Shown piece after piece: positions 17,155 through 26,013 of a DNA stretch of 64,000 nt (positions within the stretch are counted from its first letter, which is position 1; the number at the start of each line of letters is the position of its first letter). Below the pieces are notes generated by a model. That model did no database searches. It was not told where the DNA came from and saw only the letters and a program-made list of their open reading frames with translations. A program made the position numbers and the translations under genes. The stretch is from positions 18,879 through 82,878 of the forward strand of contig CAMJHP010000006.1 of NCBI GenBank assembly GCA_946405575.1. Reading direction: 5' to 3'. The stretch comes from an uncultured Bacteroidales bacterium (GTDB lineage: Bacteria > Bacteroidota > Bacteroidia > Bacteroidales > F082).

Positions 17155-18015
17155 TTACAGCTGGCTATATGCTGGCGAGAAGGTATCACCTTGGCTGACA
17201 TCACCTGTCGTGAGGCCTTTCTTCAGCCAACGCGAACGTTGGGCCGATGTGCCATGGTTAAAAGTCTCAGGCATAGTGCGGCCATAGGCTTGTTTCTGTA
17301 AGTAGTCGTCTCCAATCTTGGCTGCAGCATTAAGGGCTTCCTCAATATCGCCATCTTCAAGAGAGCCGAACAACTTGTTGTCGTTGTAAGCCCAAACACC
17401 AGCGAAGAAGTCAGCTTGCAACTCAAGGCGCACACTTACTTCGTTCGACTGTTTTGTGTTGCGGCCATATTGCGCCATTTGTTGATGCGCTTGACCCAAG
17501 ATGCCCAGTTGGTTTTGCACGTGATGACCCACCTCGTGGGCAATAACATAAGCATAGGCAAAATCGCCGTCAGCACCAATCTGTTTCTTCATACTCTTGA
17601 AGAACTCAAGGTCAAGATAGACGGTTTCGTCTGCTGAACAATAGAACGGCCCACTGGCTGAGGTAGCATTTCCACAGCCTGAGTTGACGGCATCACTGAA
17701 AATGACCATCTTAGGCGGTTGGTAAGTGCGGCCCATTTTCTTGAACTCACGATCCCAAACGTCTTCCGTACCAGCAAGAATGCGCTTGCAGAACGTCATC
17801 AGTTCCACATCGACTTCGCTGTAGTCTTGTTCGACCACTTCAGTAGTATTGCCTTGAGGCAGATTTTCCATAACTTGACTCGGATCACCGCCCAAGAAGC
17901 TAATTAATAAATAAATAAGGATACCTCCGATTCCGATACCCCCCGCCGCAGCCACGGTTTTCTTCCCTCTGCGGTCTTCCACATTGGTACTTTCTCTGCG
18001 TCCTTCTAATTTCAT
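17155..18015 (-). CDS. Neutral zinc metallopeptidase (YpfJ-like)
   Basis: A 286-residue protein with one N-terminal transmembrane helix (about 24-42; GGIGIGGILIYLLISFLGGD) after a charged cytoplasmic start. The bulk matches the YpfJ/zinc_peptidase family: VIFSDAVNSGCGNATSASGP, FYCSADETVYLDLEFF, and the zinc site HEVGHHVQNQLG around residue 164, with a downstream RLELQADFFAG carrying the third ligand. The active site should face the periplasm. Substrates of this family are poorly known. Confidence 0.93.
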   Translation of the reverse strand: MKLEGRRESTNVEDRRGKKTVAAAGGIGIGGILIYLLISFLGGDPSQVMENLPQGNTTEVVEQDYSEVDVELMTFCKRILAGTEDVWDREFKKMGRTYQPPKMVIFSDAVNSGCGNATSASGPFYCSADETVYLDLEFFKSMKKQIGADGDFAYAYVIAHEVGHHVQNQLGILGQAHQQMAQYGRNTKQSNEVSVRLELQADFFAGVWAYNDNKLFGSLEDGDIEEALNAAAKIGDDYLQKQAYGRTMPETFNHGTSAQRSRWLKKGLTTGDVSQGDTFSPAYSQL

Positions 18016-18044
18016 AATTCTAAGATTTAAAGTTATAATTGCTG

Positions 18045-18052
18045 CAAAAGTA
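18045..18052 (-). promoter_or_regulatory. -7 promoter box for the zinc metallopeptidase
   Basis: The minus strand reads TACTTTTG followed by CAGC, 30 bases before the start codon. Confidence 0.7.
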
Positions 18053-18093
18053 ACGGAAAATTTGAAAAATAGGTCTGTTTTTCAAAAAAAATG

Positions 18094-18101
18094 TAATTTT
18101 G
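18094..18101 (+). promoter_or_regulatory. -7 promoter box for the 64-residue gene and 5'-nucleotidase
   Basis: TAATTTTG is an exact TAnnTTTG match, 34 bases before the small gene; divergent to the box at 18045. Confidence 0.7.
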
Positions 18102-18134
18102 CTCGATTAATCATAAAATTCTAATCTTCATATT

Positions 18135-18329
18135 ATGAAAGCTTTCGTTAACGACACTGAAGTGCGTACATATTATGGCGCAAAGGTAAAATCCGTAGTG
18201 CTGGCCTACTGCCGTGCAAACGACCTGCCTCTTAACCTCAATGGCATTGATGTGAGAGATGCTTATGGGAATGTCATCGAACTTGATGGCTCGCTACGTG
18301 CCAATTCAAAAATCTACGTCAAATTCTGA
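18135..18329 (+). CDS. Small conserved-looking protein of unknown function
   Basis: A 64-residue protein with no signal peptide: MKAFVNDTEVRTYYGAKVKS opens it and LDGSLRANSKIYVKF closes it. The alternating beta-strand pattern, central helix (SVVLAYCRAND) and short length suggest a beta-grasp-like fold, but this is inference only and there is no C-terminal diglycine. The gene has its own promoter box and ends 5 bases before the 5'-nucleotidase, so the two are one operon. Confidence 0.75.
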   Translation: MKAFVNDTEVRTYYGAKVKSVVLAYCRANDLPLNLNGIDVRDAYGNVIELDGSLRANSKIYVKF

Positions 18330-18334
18330 TAATT

Positions 18335-19768
18335 ATGAAAAAAATTGGCCAACTATTGTTGATGTCCTGCCTTATCATCCTTTTCCTTTCCACTTGCAGC
18401 CCTAAGGAACAGAAAATCTACATCGTTTCCACCAACGATATGCACGCTAACATCGACAACTTCCCACAAATGGCCGCACTCATCGATAGCCTGCGCATTG
18501 CTCATCCAGGTTTATTGGTGTTTGGTGCTGGTGACAATCGCTCAGGCAATCCCATCAACGACCGCTATACAGAGCCAGCCAAGCCTATGTATGAACTGAT
18601 GAACACCGTCGGTTTTGATTTGTCGACTTTCGGCAACCATGAGTGGGATGGTGGTCCTCTCGCCCTACGCAACGTATTGGGCTGGGCCAATTTTCCTTTC
18701 GTGTGCGCCAATGTCACGTTCGATGATACACTTAAGATGCCCAATGTGTATCCCTTTAAGGTCTTCGAACGCAACGGCTTGAAAATCGGCGTCATTGGTG
18801 GTATACAACTTGGCGAAAACGGCCTGCCCGACTTCCATCCAAAAAATGCCAACGGTTCACATTTCGTTCCCCTCAATGAAGTGCTTCAACAGAACATTGA
18901 CGAACTCCATGACTGCAATGCCATCTTCCTCCTCTCCCACTGCGGTTATGAGGAAGACCGAGAAATCGCCGCCCAGTTTCCCGAACTCGATGCCATTTTC
19001 GGTGGACACAGCCATACCCGTGTTGCCGAGAAACAACTGGTCAACAATGTGATGATTACCCAAGCTGAGGCCAAAGTCAAGTTCATAACCCTTAGCACTT
19101 TCACATTCCAAAATGGCGTATTGGTTGATAAGGATATGCAGCTTCTCTCCATCAAAGACTTCCCTAAACGCAATACAAAAGTACAAGCCATAGTCGACCG
19201 ATACAACAGGAACGACTATTTCCGCACCGTGGTCACCACCAATATGACACCCATTGAAAACACTGAGTCTTTGGGCTGCCTAATGACGGATGCTTGCCGT
19301 TACACCACTGGTGCCGATATGGGTTTCCAAAACCCTGGAGGTGTGCGTTTTGACACCCTTTCAGCTCGCCCCGTGACCTTGAAAGACATCTTCGCCCTCG
19401 ACCCCTTCGATAACGAAATCATCAGTTTCACGCTCAGTGGACAGGAAATCATCAACCTGATGAAATCGTGCTTCACTACTGACGGAGGCCCTATTTACTG
19501 TTCAGGCTGCTCATATAAATATAAGGTGAGCGACGAAGGCGAGATGAAAGACATCGAGGTAACATTAGAAAACGGCAAGCCTATGGATCTAGATGCCAAA
19601 TACAATATTGTGATGAACAGCTATATGTCGAGCGTGTTTGACTATGAACACGTAGACGAGGGACGCACTACCTTCCGAAGTTCCAATGAACTGATGCTGG
19701 AATATCTGGCCAGCCATCCCGAAATTGATTATGGGAATACCCATAGGGTGTTTGAAGTTGAAGAATAA
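18335..19768 (+). CDS. Bifunctional metallophosphatase/5'-nucleotidase lipoprotein
   Basis: A 477-residue protein with a lipoprotein signal (LIILFLSTCS, lipidated Cys at about 21). The N-terminal metallophosphatase has all metal motifs: STNDMHAN, GAGDNRSG, FGNHEWDGG, LLSHCGYEED and GGHSHTRV. The C-terminal 5'-nucleotidase domain (about 290-477) includes GCLMTDACRYTTGADMGFQN and the substrate-binding region. It should dephosphorylate nucleotides outside the cytoplasm for salvage; uracil phosphoribosyltransferase lies 1.3 kb downstream. Confidence 0.94.
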   Translation: MKKIGQLLLMSCLIILFLSTCSPKEQKIYIVSTNDMHANIDNFPQMAALIDSLRIAHPGLLVFGAGDNRSGNPINDRYTEPAKPMYELMNTVGFDLSTFGNHEWDGGPLALRNVLGWANFPFVCANVTFDDTLKMPNVYPFKVFERNGLKIGVIGGIQLGENGLPDFHPKNANGSHFVPLNEVLQQNIDELHDCNAIFLLSHCGYEEDREIAAQFPELDAIFGGHSHTRVAEKQLVNNVMITQAEAKVKFITLSTFTFQNGVLVDKDMQLLSIKDFPKRNTKVQAIVDRYNRNDYFRTVVTTNMTPIENTESLGCLMTDACRYTTGADMGFQNPGGVRFDTLSARPVTLKDIFALDPFDNEIISFTLSGQEIINLMKSCFTTDGGPIYCSGCSYKYKVSDEGEMKDIEVTLENGKPMDLDAKYNIVMNSYMSSVFDYEHVDEGRTTFRSSNELMLEYLASHPEIDYGNTHRVFEVEE

Positions 19769-19781
19769 AAAATTCCACCTC

Positions 19782-19852
19782 GTAGGGCTGTCGTATTACT
19801 GCAGCCGCTGTTGCAAAATGATACAGCGGCTGCCACGGTGTGACAGCCCTAC
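19782..19852. repeat. Palindromic element, possible terminator
   Basis: The outer arms GTAGGGCTGTC and GACAGCCCTAC are exact inverted copies; an inner pair GCAGCCGCTGT (19801-19811) and ACAGCGGCTGC (19822-19832) is also exact. Flanking ATTC/GAAT extends the symmetry. It follows the 5'-nucleotidase stop and could end transcription, though the 71-base two-tier structure looks more like a dispersed repeat. Confidence 0.8.
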
Positions 19853-19929
19853 AAGAATTTTGGCACGGTTTTGGTAGCATAGTTGATTGAACACAAAACA
19901 GAAGTCAAACCCTCATAAAAATCACAACT

Positions 19930-21036
19930 ATGAAAGCCAAGAACATTCTGATGACCCTCCTGTTAGTGACAGGAGCCATCGCAGCAAAAGCAAACGGATT
20001 CCCTCCCGAACTCGCCTTGGTCTCACAGCCCGTGATGGTGTACAACTACAACTCTATCACGGTCTACTACGACGTGGAGAATATAGGCGACTACACCTAC
20101 AGAGGGGACATCTGTATCTACCTCGATCCTGACGACGGTTACAGCTATGCTGAAGAGTACGTTAAGGTACGTCCCGGCCGCATTAAGAGAATTGCCGTCG
20201 AGATTCCTTCCTATCGCATCGACCGTCACTTCACCTACACGATCATGCCTTACTACACGATAGGTCGAGAGCTTTACAGCTTCACCACCTTCGAGTACTT
20301 TGAGCCTATCCGCTTCTGCTGGCATGGTCCCCGCACCGAACCTTGGGTAGTTATCACCATCGGACCGCGTGTACGCTACTATCACCGTCCCGGCACCTAC
20401 CGCTACTACTATGACGGCTTCCGCCCGCCGATGCCACCTCCCGGCTATGGTCCTGGAATGCCGCCCCCGATGGACCCGATGCACCACACTTACGGTTACC
20501 ACCACAGTAACGGAGGCTATCCGGCCACACACAACAACTGGAACGACAAGCCTGAGCCAAAACCCAACGGCAATGAGCCAGCACCCAGCGCCACAGTCAG
20601 ACCCAAACCCAACGGAGGTAGTATGAGCTCGGGCTCGGGCAGCAACAATAACGGTAGCTCCGTCGCCCCGAACAACGGCAGCAGCAACGAACGCCCGAGA
20701 ATCAACAGCGACAATGGTCGCACCAATAGCGGTAGCACAAGTGGACGCACCGGAAGCAGCACCAGCACACGACCGAACAGCAGCAGCGGTCGGGTGAGCG
20801 GCACAAACAGCAATAGCCGCCCCAGTGGTACCAACGGAAGCTCCAGTGGCAGAGTGAACAACTCCAGTAGCAACAGTCGCAGCAGCGGAAACTCTAACAG
20901 CCGTGTGAATAGTTCAAACAGCAGCACCCGCAGCAACGGCACTAGCTCTTCAAGCAACAGAAGCAGCAATGGCTCAACAAGAAGTTCAAGTAGCTCAAAC
21001 AGCAGCCGCAATGGTTCAAGTAGCGGACGCAGATAA
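19930..21036 (+). CDS. Secreted protein with Ser/Asn/Gly low-complexity C-terminus
   Basis: A 368-residue protein with signal peptide MKAKNILMTLLLVTGAIAAK. Residues about 25-150 form a beta-rich domain (VYNYNSITVYYDVENIGDYT) resembling an immunoglobulin-like fold. A Pro/Tyr/His-rich linker follows (MPPPMDPMHH). From about residue 220 to the end it is almost only Ser, Asn, Gly, Arg and Thr. I recognise no family; an extracellular adhesive or spacer role is a guess. It is followed by a strong terminator. Confidence 0.75.
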   Translation: MKAKNILMTLLLVTGAIAAKANGFPPELALVSQPVMVYNYNSITVYYDVENIGDYTYRGDICIYLDPDDGYSYAEEYVKVRPGRIKRIAVEIPSYRIDRHFTYTIMPYYTIGRELYSFTTFEYFEPIRFCWHGPRTEPWVVITIGPRVRYYHRPGTYRYYYDGFRPPMPPPGYGPGMPPPMDPMHHTYGYHHSNGGYPATHNNWNDKPEPKPNGNEPAPSATVRPKPNGGSMSSGSGSNNNGSSVAPNNGSSNERPRINSDNGRTNSGSTSGRTGSSTSTRPNSSSGRVSGTNSNSRPSGTNGSSSGRVNNSSSNSRSSGNSNSRVNSSNSSTRSNGTSSSSNRSSNGSTRSSSSSNSSRNGSSSGRR

Positions 21037-21055
21037 GACAAAAAACAATAAAAAC

Positions 21056-21088
21056 GAGGACGGTCAAAAAACCGTCCTCATTTTTTTT
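21056..21088 (+). terminator. Intrinsic terminator
   Basis: GAGGACGGT, a CAAAAA loop, ACCGTCCTC, then A and eight T: a textbook rho-independent terminator for the low-complexity protein gene. Confidence 0.95.
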
Positions 21089-21089
21089 C

Positions 21090-21097
21090 TACCTTTG
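21090..21097 (+). promoter_or_regulatory. -7 promoter box for upp
   Basis: TACCTTTG, exact consensus, lies directly after the terminator T-tract and 17 bases before the upp start codon. Confidence 0.75.
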
Positions 21098-21114
21098 CCC
21101 AAATCTTTCAAGCC

Positions 21115-21777
21115 ATGAAAATCATCAATTTTGCAGAAAGCAACAGCATCATCAATCAATATGTAGCTGAGTTGAGGGACATTAAAATCCAGAGCGACCG
21201 CAACACTTTCCGCCACAACCTGCAACGCATCGGCCAAATGATGGCTTACGAAGTGAGCAAAACGTTACACTATTCTGAGAAGACCTTACAGACGCCCTTG
21301 GCCGTGGCCAAAGCCAACACTCCTGACGACAGCATAGTGCTAGCCACTGTGTTTCGCGCAGGTTTGCCCTTCCATCAAGGTTTCTTAGACATCTACGACA
21401 ATGCGGGGAACGCATTCGTTTCGGCTTATCGCTATTATTTAGATGAAAAACGCGAAAACGTAGGTATCAAGGTGGAATATTTAGCCGCCCCCGACCTGAC
21501 AGACAAGACGCTAATCATTGCCGACCCAATGTTGGCTACAGGCGGCAGCCTTGAATTAGCCTACCAAGCCCTCTGCACCAAAGGCATACCAAAGCAATTG
21601 CATCTATGCTGCGTAATCGCTGCTCAAGACGGGATCGACAATCTGATGAAACTTTTCCGTCCTTTGGACAATGTAACGCTGTGGTGTGCCGCCATCGACC
21701 CCATCTTGAACGAGCACAAATACATCGTTCCTGGTCTCGGCGATGCAGGAGATTTGGCATACGGAGGCAAAATCTAA
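21115..21777 (+). CDS. upp: Uracil phosphoribosyltransferase
   Basis: A 220-residue cytosolic enzyme converting uracil and PRPP to UMP. The PRPP loop IIADPMLATGGSLELAY and the uracil-binding C-terminal IVPGLGDAGDLAYGG are both intact, and ATVFRAGLPFHQG matches the family. The length is normal. It is a single gene with its own promoter, convergent with elbB: the two stop codons are adjacent. Confidence 0.95.
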   Translation: MKIINFAESNSIINQYVAELRDIKIQSDRNTFRHNLQRIGQMMAYEVSKTLHYSEKTLQTPLAVAKANTPDDSIVLATVFRAGLPFHQGFLDIYDNAGNAFVSAYRYYLDEKRENVGIKVEYLAAPDLTDKTLIIADPMLATGGSLELAYQALCTKGIPKQLHLCCVIAAQDGIDNLMKLFRPLDNVTLWCAAIDPILNEHKYIVPGLGDAGDLAYGGKI

Positions 21778-22443
21778 TCAATCACGCTTTCCGTTGAGAG
21801 TGTCGACAATCGATTCTACCAGATTGTAGGCACCATCATAGACATCTTTCAACGTCGCGTCAAGCATATAGGCAGGGGTGGTGAAGACCAACAACTCGTT
21901 GTCGGCACAAACATCTCCATGCTCTGTTTGCACATGGAAAGCACCCATTTCCCGGATATTGTCGGCATCAGGGGTGCCTTCATTGCCCAATGTGACACAA
22001 ACGCCAGGCAATAGTTTAGCAAACATCACGGGGGCGATGCACATACCACCAAGAGGCTTGCCAGCCTTATGTGTCTCTAATATGGCACGAGCCACATCAG
22101 GCTGCACCTCCATATTGGCACCTTTATAGGCATAGTTGCACAGGTTTTTGGCTACGCCATAGCCACCGCTAAAAAGCAGTCCGTCATAATCCTCTGCTTT
22201 ATAATCTTCTATAGGTTTGACTTGGCTACGTGCCAATCGAGCAGCCTCGGACAAAATGTTGCGCTCCTCTTTAACCTTCTTCTCCGTCAAGTGGTCAATG
22301 ACCTCAGTCTGAGGACGGTTGGGAGCAAAGCATTGGTATTCACAATGATGTTGCTCAAGGGAAAGCAAAAGCGTGATGGCTTCGTTGATTTCGCTGCCGT
22401 CCTTGCGACCGCAGCCTGCTAAAACTACTGCAAATTTCTTCAT
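21778..22443 (-). CDS. elbB: ElbB-like glyoxalase / DJ-1-PfpI family protein
   Basis: A 221-residue protein starting MKKFAVVLAGCGRKDGSEIN, the ElbB signature. FSGGYGVAKNLCNYA, GMCIAPVMFAKLL (nucleophile-elbow Cys) and FHVQTEHGDVCAD are characteristic. The family has been called an isoprenoid biosynthesis or glyoxalase III-like protein; its in vivo role is unsettled. The ATG at 22441-22443 is preferred: the TACCTTTG box at 22470 leaves about 20 bases of leader, and the longer frame has no family resemblance. Confidence 0.92.
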   Translation of the reverse strand: MKKFAVVLAGCGRKDGSEINEAITLLLSLEQHHCEYQCFAPNRPQTEVIDHLTEKKVKEERNILSEAARLARSQVKPIEDYKAEDYDGLLFSGGYGVAKNLCNYAYKGANMEVQPDVARAILETHKAGKPLGGMCIAPVMFAKLLPGVCVTLGNEGTPDADNIREMGAFHVQTEHGDVCADNELLVFTTPAYMLDATLKDVYDGAYNLVESIVDTLNGKRD

Positions 22444-22469
22444 TGTCCATTCCATTTTGATAATTTGCG

Positions 22470-22477
22470 CAAAGGTA
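22470..22477 (-). promoter_or_regulatory. -7 promoter box for elbB
   Basis: The minus strand reads TACCTTTG, exact consensus. The 320-base gap between elbB and the next gene holds this box, a plus-strand box at 22660 and no open frame. Confidence 0.7.
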
Positions 22478-22659
22478 ACAAAATTTTGGCGAAACCGTGA
22501 AAAACGTGGAAAGAATTTTGCAAAACCAATCTTCGAAAACGTAAGGAAAAGACGTGTCATTTTACGAAGATTTCATAACGTTTAAACACATTATTCGTAG
22601 TATTAAATAGGAAAGAGCCGTTTTTTCATAAGAATTGTCTTAGAAGTCCAAAATTATTG

Positions 22660-22667
22660 TAAATTTG
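22660..22667 (+). promoter_or_regulatory. -7 promoter box for the outer-membrane barrel gene
   Basis: TAAATTTG followed by CAGC is an exact consensus match, giving a leader of roughly 90 bases before the start at 22765. Confidence 0.7.
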
Positions 22668-22764
22668 CAGCATCGTTCTTCTGAAGCCTCTTCAAGGCTT
22701 TGCGGAACCGACGACATATTATGAATGAAGATTATTACAGAATTTATAATTAAACCTTAGAAAA

Positions 22765-23511
22765 ATGAAGAAATTAAGTACTTTAATCATTGCTGCCATT
22801 TTGATGTTTGCCGGCAGCCAATTGTTTGCACAAACAAACATTTACCTCAATCTGAGCGGAGCCATCCCCAATGGTGATTTTGCAGAGGGTGAGATCAGTA
22901 AATCAGGTATAGATTGGGGGTTATTTGACGATGACAAGGATGGTGGAGCTGGCTTGGGCTTCAATGTCGGTCTCAAATTCAATATTGCAACTGGAATTAA
23001 TGGTTTGAGAGCTATGATTACACTAGATGGAATATACAACGGCCTCAATTCCGAACTGCGCGAGTATTTCTCAGATTTAATCGATGATGTTGAAGACGAT
23101 TACAAGGAGTTCGAACTCACCACCCAAAAATACCTCAACATTCCCGCAATGGCTGGAGTAAACTACACTTACAATTTCAACAACAAGTTCGGATTATTTG
23201 CCGAAGCAGGCTTGGGTCCCAACTTGCGTATCATCACAAAGTACGAAAGATATGAGGAAAGTACAAGCCGCAAGACAACCACCACAATAGAATACGATCC
23301 AAAAATATCTTTGGCCTACCAAGTTGGTGCCGGCATCGAACTCAGCAAACGCATTACCATAGGAATTGACTATTATAACCTTGGCTCTGCAAAAGTAAAA
23401 TACGAATACACAAGAAAAGTAAAACCGGACGGAAGCACAGACCACAATAATGACACTTTTAAACGTATCACTCCTACTATGGTTATGCTGCGCGTCGGTT
23501 TCAAACTCTAA
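22765..23511 (+). CDS. Outer-membrane beta-barrel protein
   Basis: A 248-residue protein with signal peptide MKKLSTLIIAAILMFAGSQL and a mature chain of alternating amphipathic strands ending in PTMVMLRVGFKL, with the terminal aromatic/hydrophobic pattern of a barrel. GVNYTYNFNNKFGLFAEAGL is typical of the OmpX/porin-family barrel group in Bacteroidetes. No specific function can be assigned. It has its own promoter and terminator. Confidence 0.85.
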   Translation: MKKLSTLIIAAILMFAGSQLFAQTNIYLNLSGAIPNGDFAEGEISKSGIDWGLFDDDKDGGAGLGFNVGLKFNIATGINGLRAMITLDGIYNGLNSELREYFSDLIDDVEDDYKEFELTTQKYLNIPAMAGVNYTYNFNNKFGLFAEAGLGPNLRIITKYERYEESTSRKTTTTIEYDPKISLAYQVGAGIELSKRITIGIDYYNLGSAKVKYEYTRKVKPDGSTDHNNDTFKRITPTMVMLRVGFKL

Positions 23512-23538
23512 CAGCCCCATCTTTACAAAATTAAAAAA

Positions 23539-23570
23539 GAAAGGCCGCATACCATTCTTTGCGGCCTTTC
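23539..23570 (+). terminator. Intrinsic terminator-like hairpin
   Basis: GAAAGGCCGCA pairs exactly with TGCGGCCTTTC around a 10-base loop; the T-tract is short. Confidence 0.8.
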
Positions 23571-23597
23571 CATTAATAACAAATCAATCAAAGAAAA

Positions 23598-24758
23598 ATG
23601 AAACACCAATACAAACACTCCATTATGGCACTTGCCGCCGCACTGCTTCTTTCGTGCATGAGCAGCTGCCTGAAAGACGATGAGGACACCATACTCCTCC
23701 CCACTCCTAAGACGCTAAAGGACATACCAAACGACTATTCGGCCACAGAAAATCCTTTGATTTACAACCCTAACGCCATCATCCCCAACTACCAGTTTGA
23801 GGAAGAAGAGGAAGAAGATGGGCTGTTTGTCTATCGCCTCGACATGACGGGCATTATGAACCCCAATACACACGAATGGCTGGAACTATACGGGACTGGC
23901 CTCTCAGAACAAAACACTTGGCTCTCGCTCGACGGCATTCCCAAAGGAATCTTGGTCAAGAACCACTCTGAAGATGGCACCGTTTCAAGGAAATTCGACC
24001 TTGTTTTCCTGGTGGACAATTCGGGAAGTATGGACGAGGAGTCAGATGCTGTGGCACGGGATATTGTGAATTGGGCCAATAGTCTGACCAATTCAGGTAT
24101 AGACATCCAATTTGGATGCGTGGGATACTCCGTATATGGCAACATAAACGGTGGCATTGACTTTACCAGTCAATCCGGTTTAAGCAATTTCTTGAATTAT
24201 GGCACTGGAACGCAAAGAACCCAACATTTCGGAGGAGCGAATGCATCAAGTTTACAAAATTATGCAAATAATTATGGCCAGGTTGGCGGTGAATGTGGGG
24301 TAATGGCTCTGCGCTTCGCCAATGACTATTTCACCTTCCGCACAGGAGCCAACAGAATCTACGTCAATTTCACTGACGAGCCGAACCAGCCCAATTATGC
24401 AACTGCTTGGTCGGTTGAATATCTGAATCCTACCAATGGAAACTGGACACCCCAGCAAGGCACGGTTCACACCGTTTACAGCGGCTCCACGAGTTTCTCC
24501 AACTCGACAGGTTACAATGAAAAACCTTGGCTGATGTCGGAATACACCGGCGGAACCATTCTCTATGCAAGCTCCAGTTTCACAGGCGTATCACTCAACG
24601 ACCTTCCTGTGACGGGTGCCATGCAGCACTCCTACTCCATTTATTTCACCGTTCCCGAATCGCTGAAGGACGGACAATACCACAGCCTGAAAGTGACCGT
24701 GCTTTCGCAAGACCAAGCCGTCAGGGCCGAACGTAATTTCTCAATCAGATTTGAATGA
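23598..24758 (+). CDS. vWA-domain lipoprotein
   Basis: A 386-residue lipoprotein: MKHQYKHSIMALAAALLLSC then MSSCLKDDED, with lipidation likely at one of the two Cys. An acidic stretch (EEEEEEDGLF) precedes an N-terminal beta domain. The von Willebrand A domain has an intact MIDAS opening VFLVDNSGSMDEES at about residue 138 and a TDEPNQ segment after a later strand. Such domains bind ligands through a metal ion. It overlaps the following OmpA-type gene by four bases (ATGA), so the two are translationally coupled. Bacteroidetes fimbrial tip proteins also carry vWA domains, but no fimbrilin-like partner is visible. Confidence 0.9.
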   Translation: MKHQYKHSIMALAAALLLSCMSSCLKDDEDTILLPTPKTLKDIPNDYSATENPLIYNPNAIIPNYQFEEEEEEDGLFVYRLDMTGIMNPNTHEWLELYGTGLSEQNTWLSLDGIPKGILVKNHSEDGTVSRKFDLVFLVDNSGSMDEESDAVARDIVNWANSLTNSGIDIQFGCVGYSVYGNINGGIDFTSQSGLSNFLNYGTGTQRTQHFGGANASSLQNYANNYGQVGGECGVMALRFANDYFTFRTGANRIYVNFTDEPNQPNYATAWSVEYLNPTNGNWTPQQGTVHTVYSGSTSFSNSTGYNEKPWLMSEYTGGTILYASSSFTGVSLNDLPVTGAMQHSYSIYFTVPESLKDGQYHSLKVTVLSQDQAVRAERNFSIRFE

Positions 24759-26002
24759 CCATGAACAGGACAAAACTACCCATAGCACTTGCCTTGCTGT
24801 GCCTTTTGCTTTCCTTGAAAGTAGAAGCTCAGCGTTTCATCGACAAGAACGAAATCGGCTTTCGCTACTGTATGAACTATGCCGATATGAACTATACGCA
24901 CAAGATGTATAACATATATAACCACAAGGATTTCTGGCAGAACGGCTTCGGCTTTTTCATAACTAGTCGTGTTAGCAGCCATTTCGCCATCCGTCCTGAA
25001 GTGGATTTCATCGGGCGCGGCACCTTTTTGAAATATGAGGACATCAGTTACAAATTAGACGCCAAATATGTGGACTTGCGCCTTCCGTTGATTATTTCGT
25101 TGGCTCCCCATTCTGCCGTGAACCCCTATCTGTTTGTGGCTCCCGAATTGTGCATTGTCCGTGAAGGAGAAATCACTTTTAAGTCAGACAGACTCCCAAT
25201 AGATATGTTTCCATCAGGGAAAATCACCACCGACCTTGCCGAAGGCAACATCAGGCCATACGATTTCAGCGTGATGGGCGGCATAGGATTTGAAATCCCT
25301 ATTAGAATCGACAATTTCCGTTTTTCGATTGCCGCCGAAGCAGGCTATAGTCTTGGCCTGCTTGACACGTTTTCCGATGACGAACTTGATGGAGACGCCA
25401 ATGTGCTGGATTATATGTTGCCCTACACCTACACACCAGAGAGTTCACGTTTCAACCGTGGCATCGAAGGTGCCGTGACCATCAGCCTGCCATTGAGCAA
25501 CTTCCGCCTGATTCCCAAACCCGCTCCGAAACCTGCCGTTGTGGAAATCTTTTCTGAGCCTGAACCTGAGCCCGAAACATTTGAGTATGAAATCAAGGAC
25601 TGCTACTCTTTTGAGGAAATGTATTCCTTCGTTAAGCAAGGGTTCGATGTCAGCGACAAGCGCATCTGTGTGTTCGACATGAAGTTCCAATTCGGTTCTG
25701 CCAAGCTGTTGCGCTCGTCAGAGCGATATCTTGACAATGTAGTCGGCATGATGAAGGCCTACCCAAGAATGAGAATCACCATCAACGGGCACACCGACAA
25801 CATCGGCACGGAGGAAACCAACCAAACGCTTTCCGAAAAACGCGCCCAGTCTGTTGCCGACTATTTGATCAGGCACGGAATCGAAGCACATCGCATGACG
25901 TGTTACGGCTATGGTTTGCGCTATCCTATCGACACCAACGCAACCGAGGCAGGACGCGCCCGCAACCGTCGTGTGGAGATTGAAGTGACGAGAATCCAAT
26001 AA
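24755..26002 (+). CDS. OmpA-family outer-membrane protein with N-terminal barrel
   Basis: A 415-residue protein: signal peptide (about 1-25), a beta-barrel region of about 220 residues of the PorT/OMP_b-brl kind (GFGFFITSRVSSHFAIRPEV), a Pro/Glu linker (EPEPEPE), then an OmpA peptidoglycan-binding domain (about 310-413; INGHTDNIGTEETNQTLSEK, RAQSVADYLIRHG, AGRARNRRVEIEV). It should anchor the outer membrane to peptidoglycan. Translational coupling to the vWA lipoprotein suggests they work as a pair. Confidence 0.92.
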   Translation: MTMNRTKLPIALALLCLLLSLKVEAQRFIDKNEIGFRYCMNYADMNYTHKMYNIYNHKDFWQNGFGFFITSRVSSHFAIRPEVDFIGRGTFLKYEDISYKLDAKYVDLRLPLIISLAPHSAVNPYLFVAPELCIVREGEITFKSDRLPIDMFPSGKITTDLAEGNIRPYDFSVMGGIGFEIPIRIDNFRFSIAAEAGYSLGLLDTFSDDELDGDANVLDYMLPYTYTPESSRFNRGIEGAVTISLPLSNFRLIPKPAPKPAVVEIFSEPEPEPETFEYEIKDCYSFEEMYSFVKQGFDVSDKRICVFDMKFQFGSAKLLRSSERYLDNVVGMMKAYPRMRITINGHTDNIGTEETNQTLSEKRAQSVADYLIRHGIEAHRMTCYGYGLRYPIDTNATEAGRARNRRVEIEVTRIQ

Positions 26003-26013
26003 ATCAAACTGTT

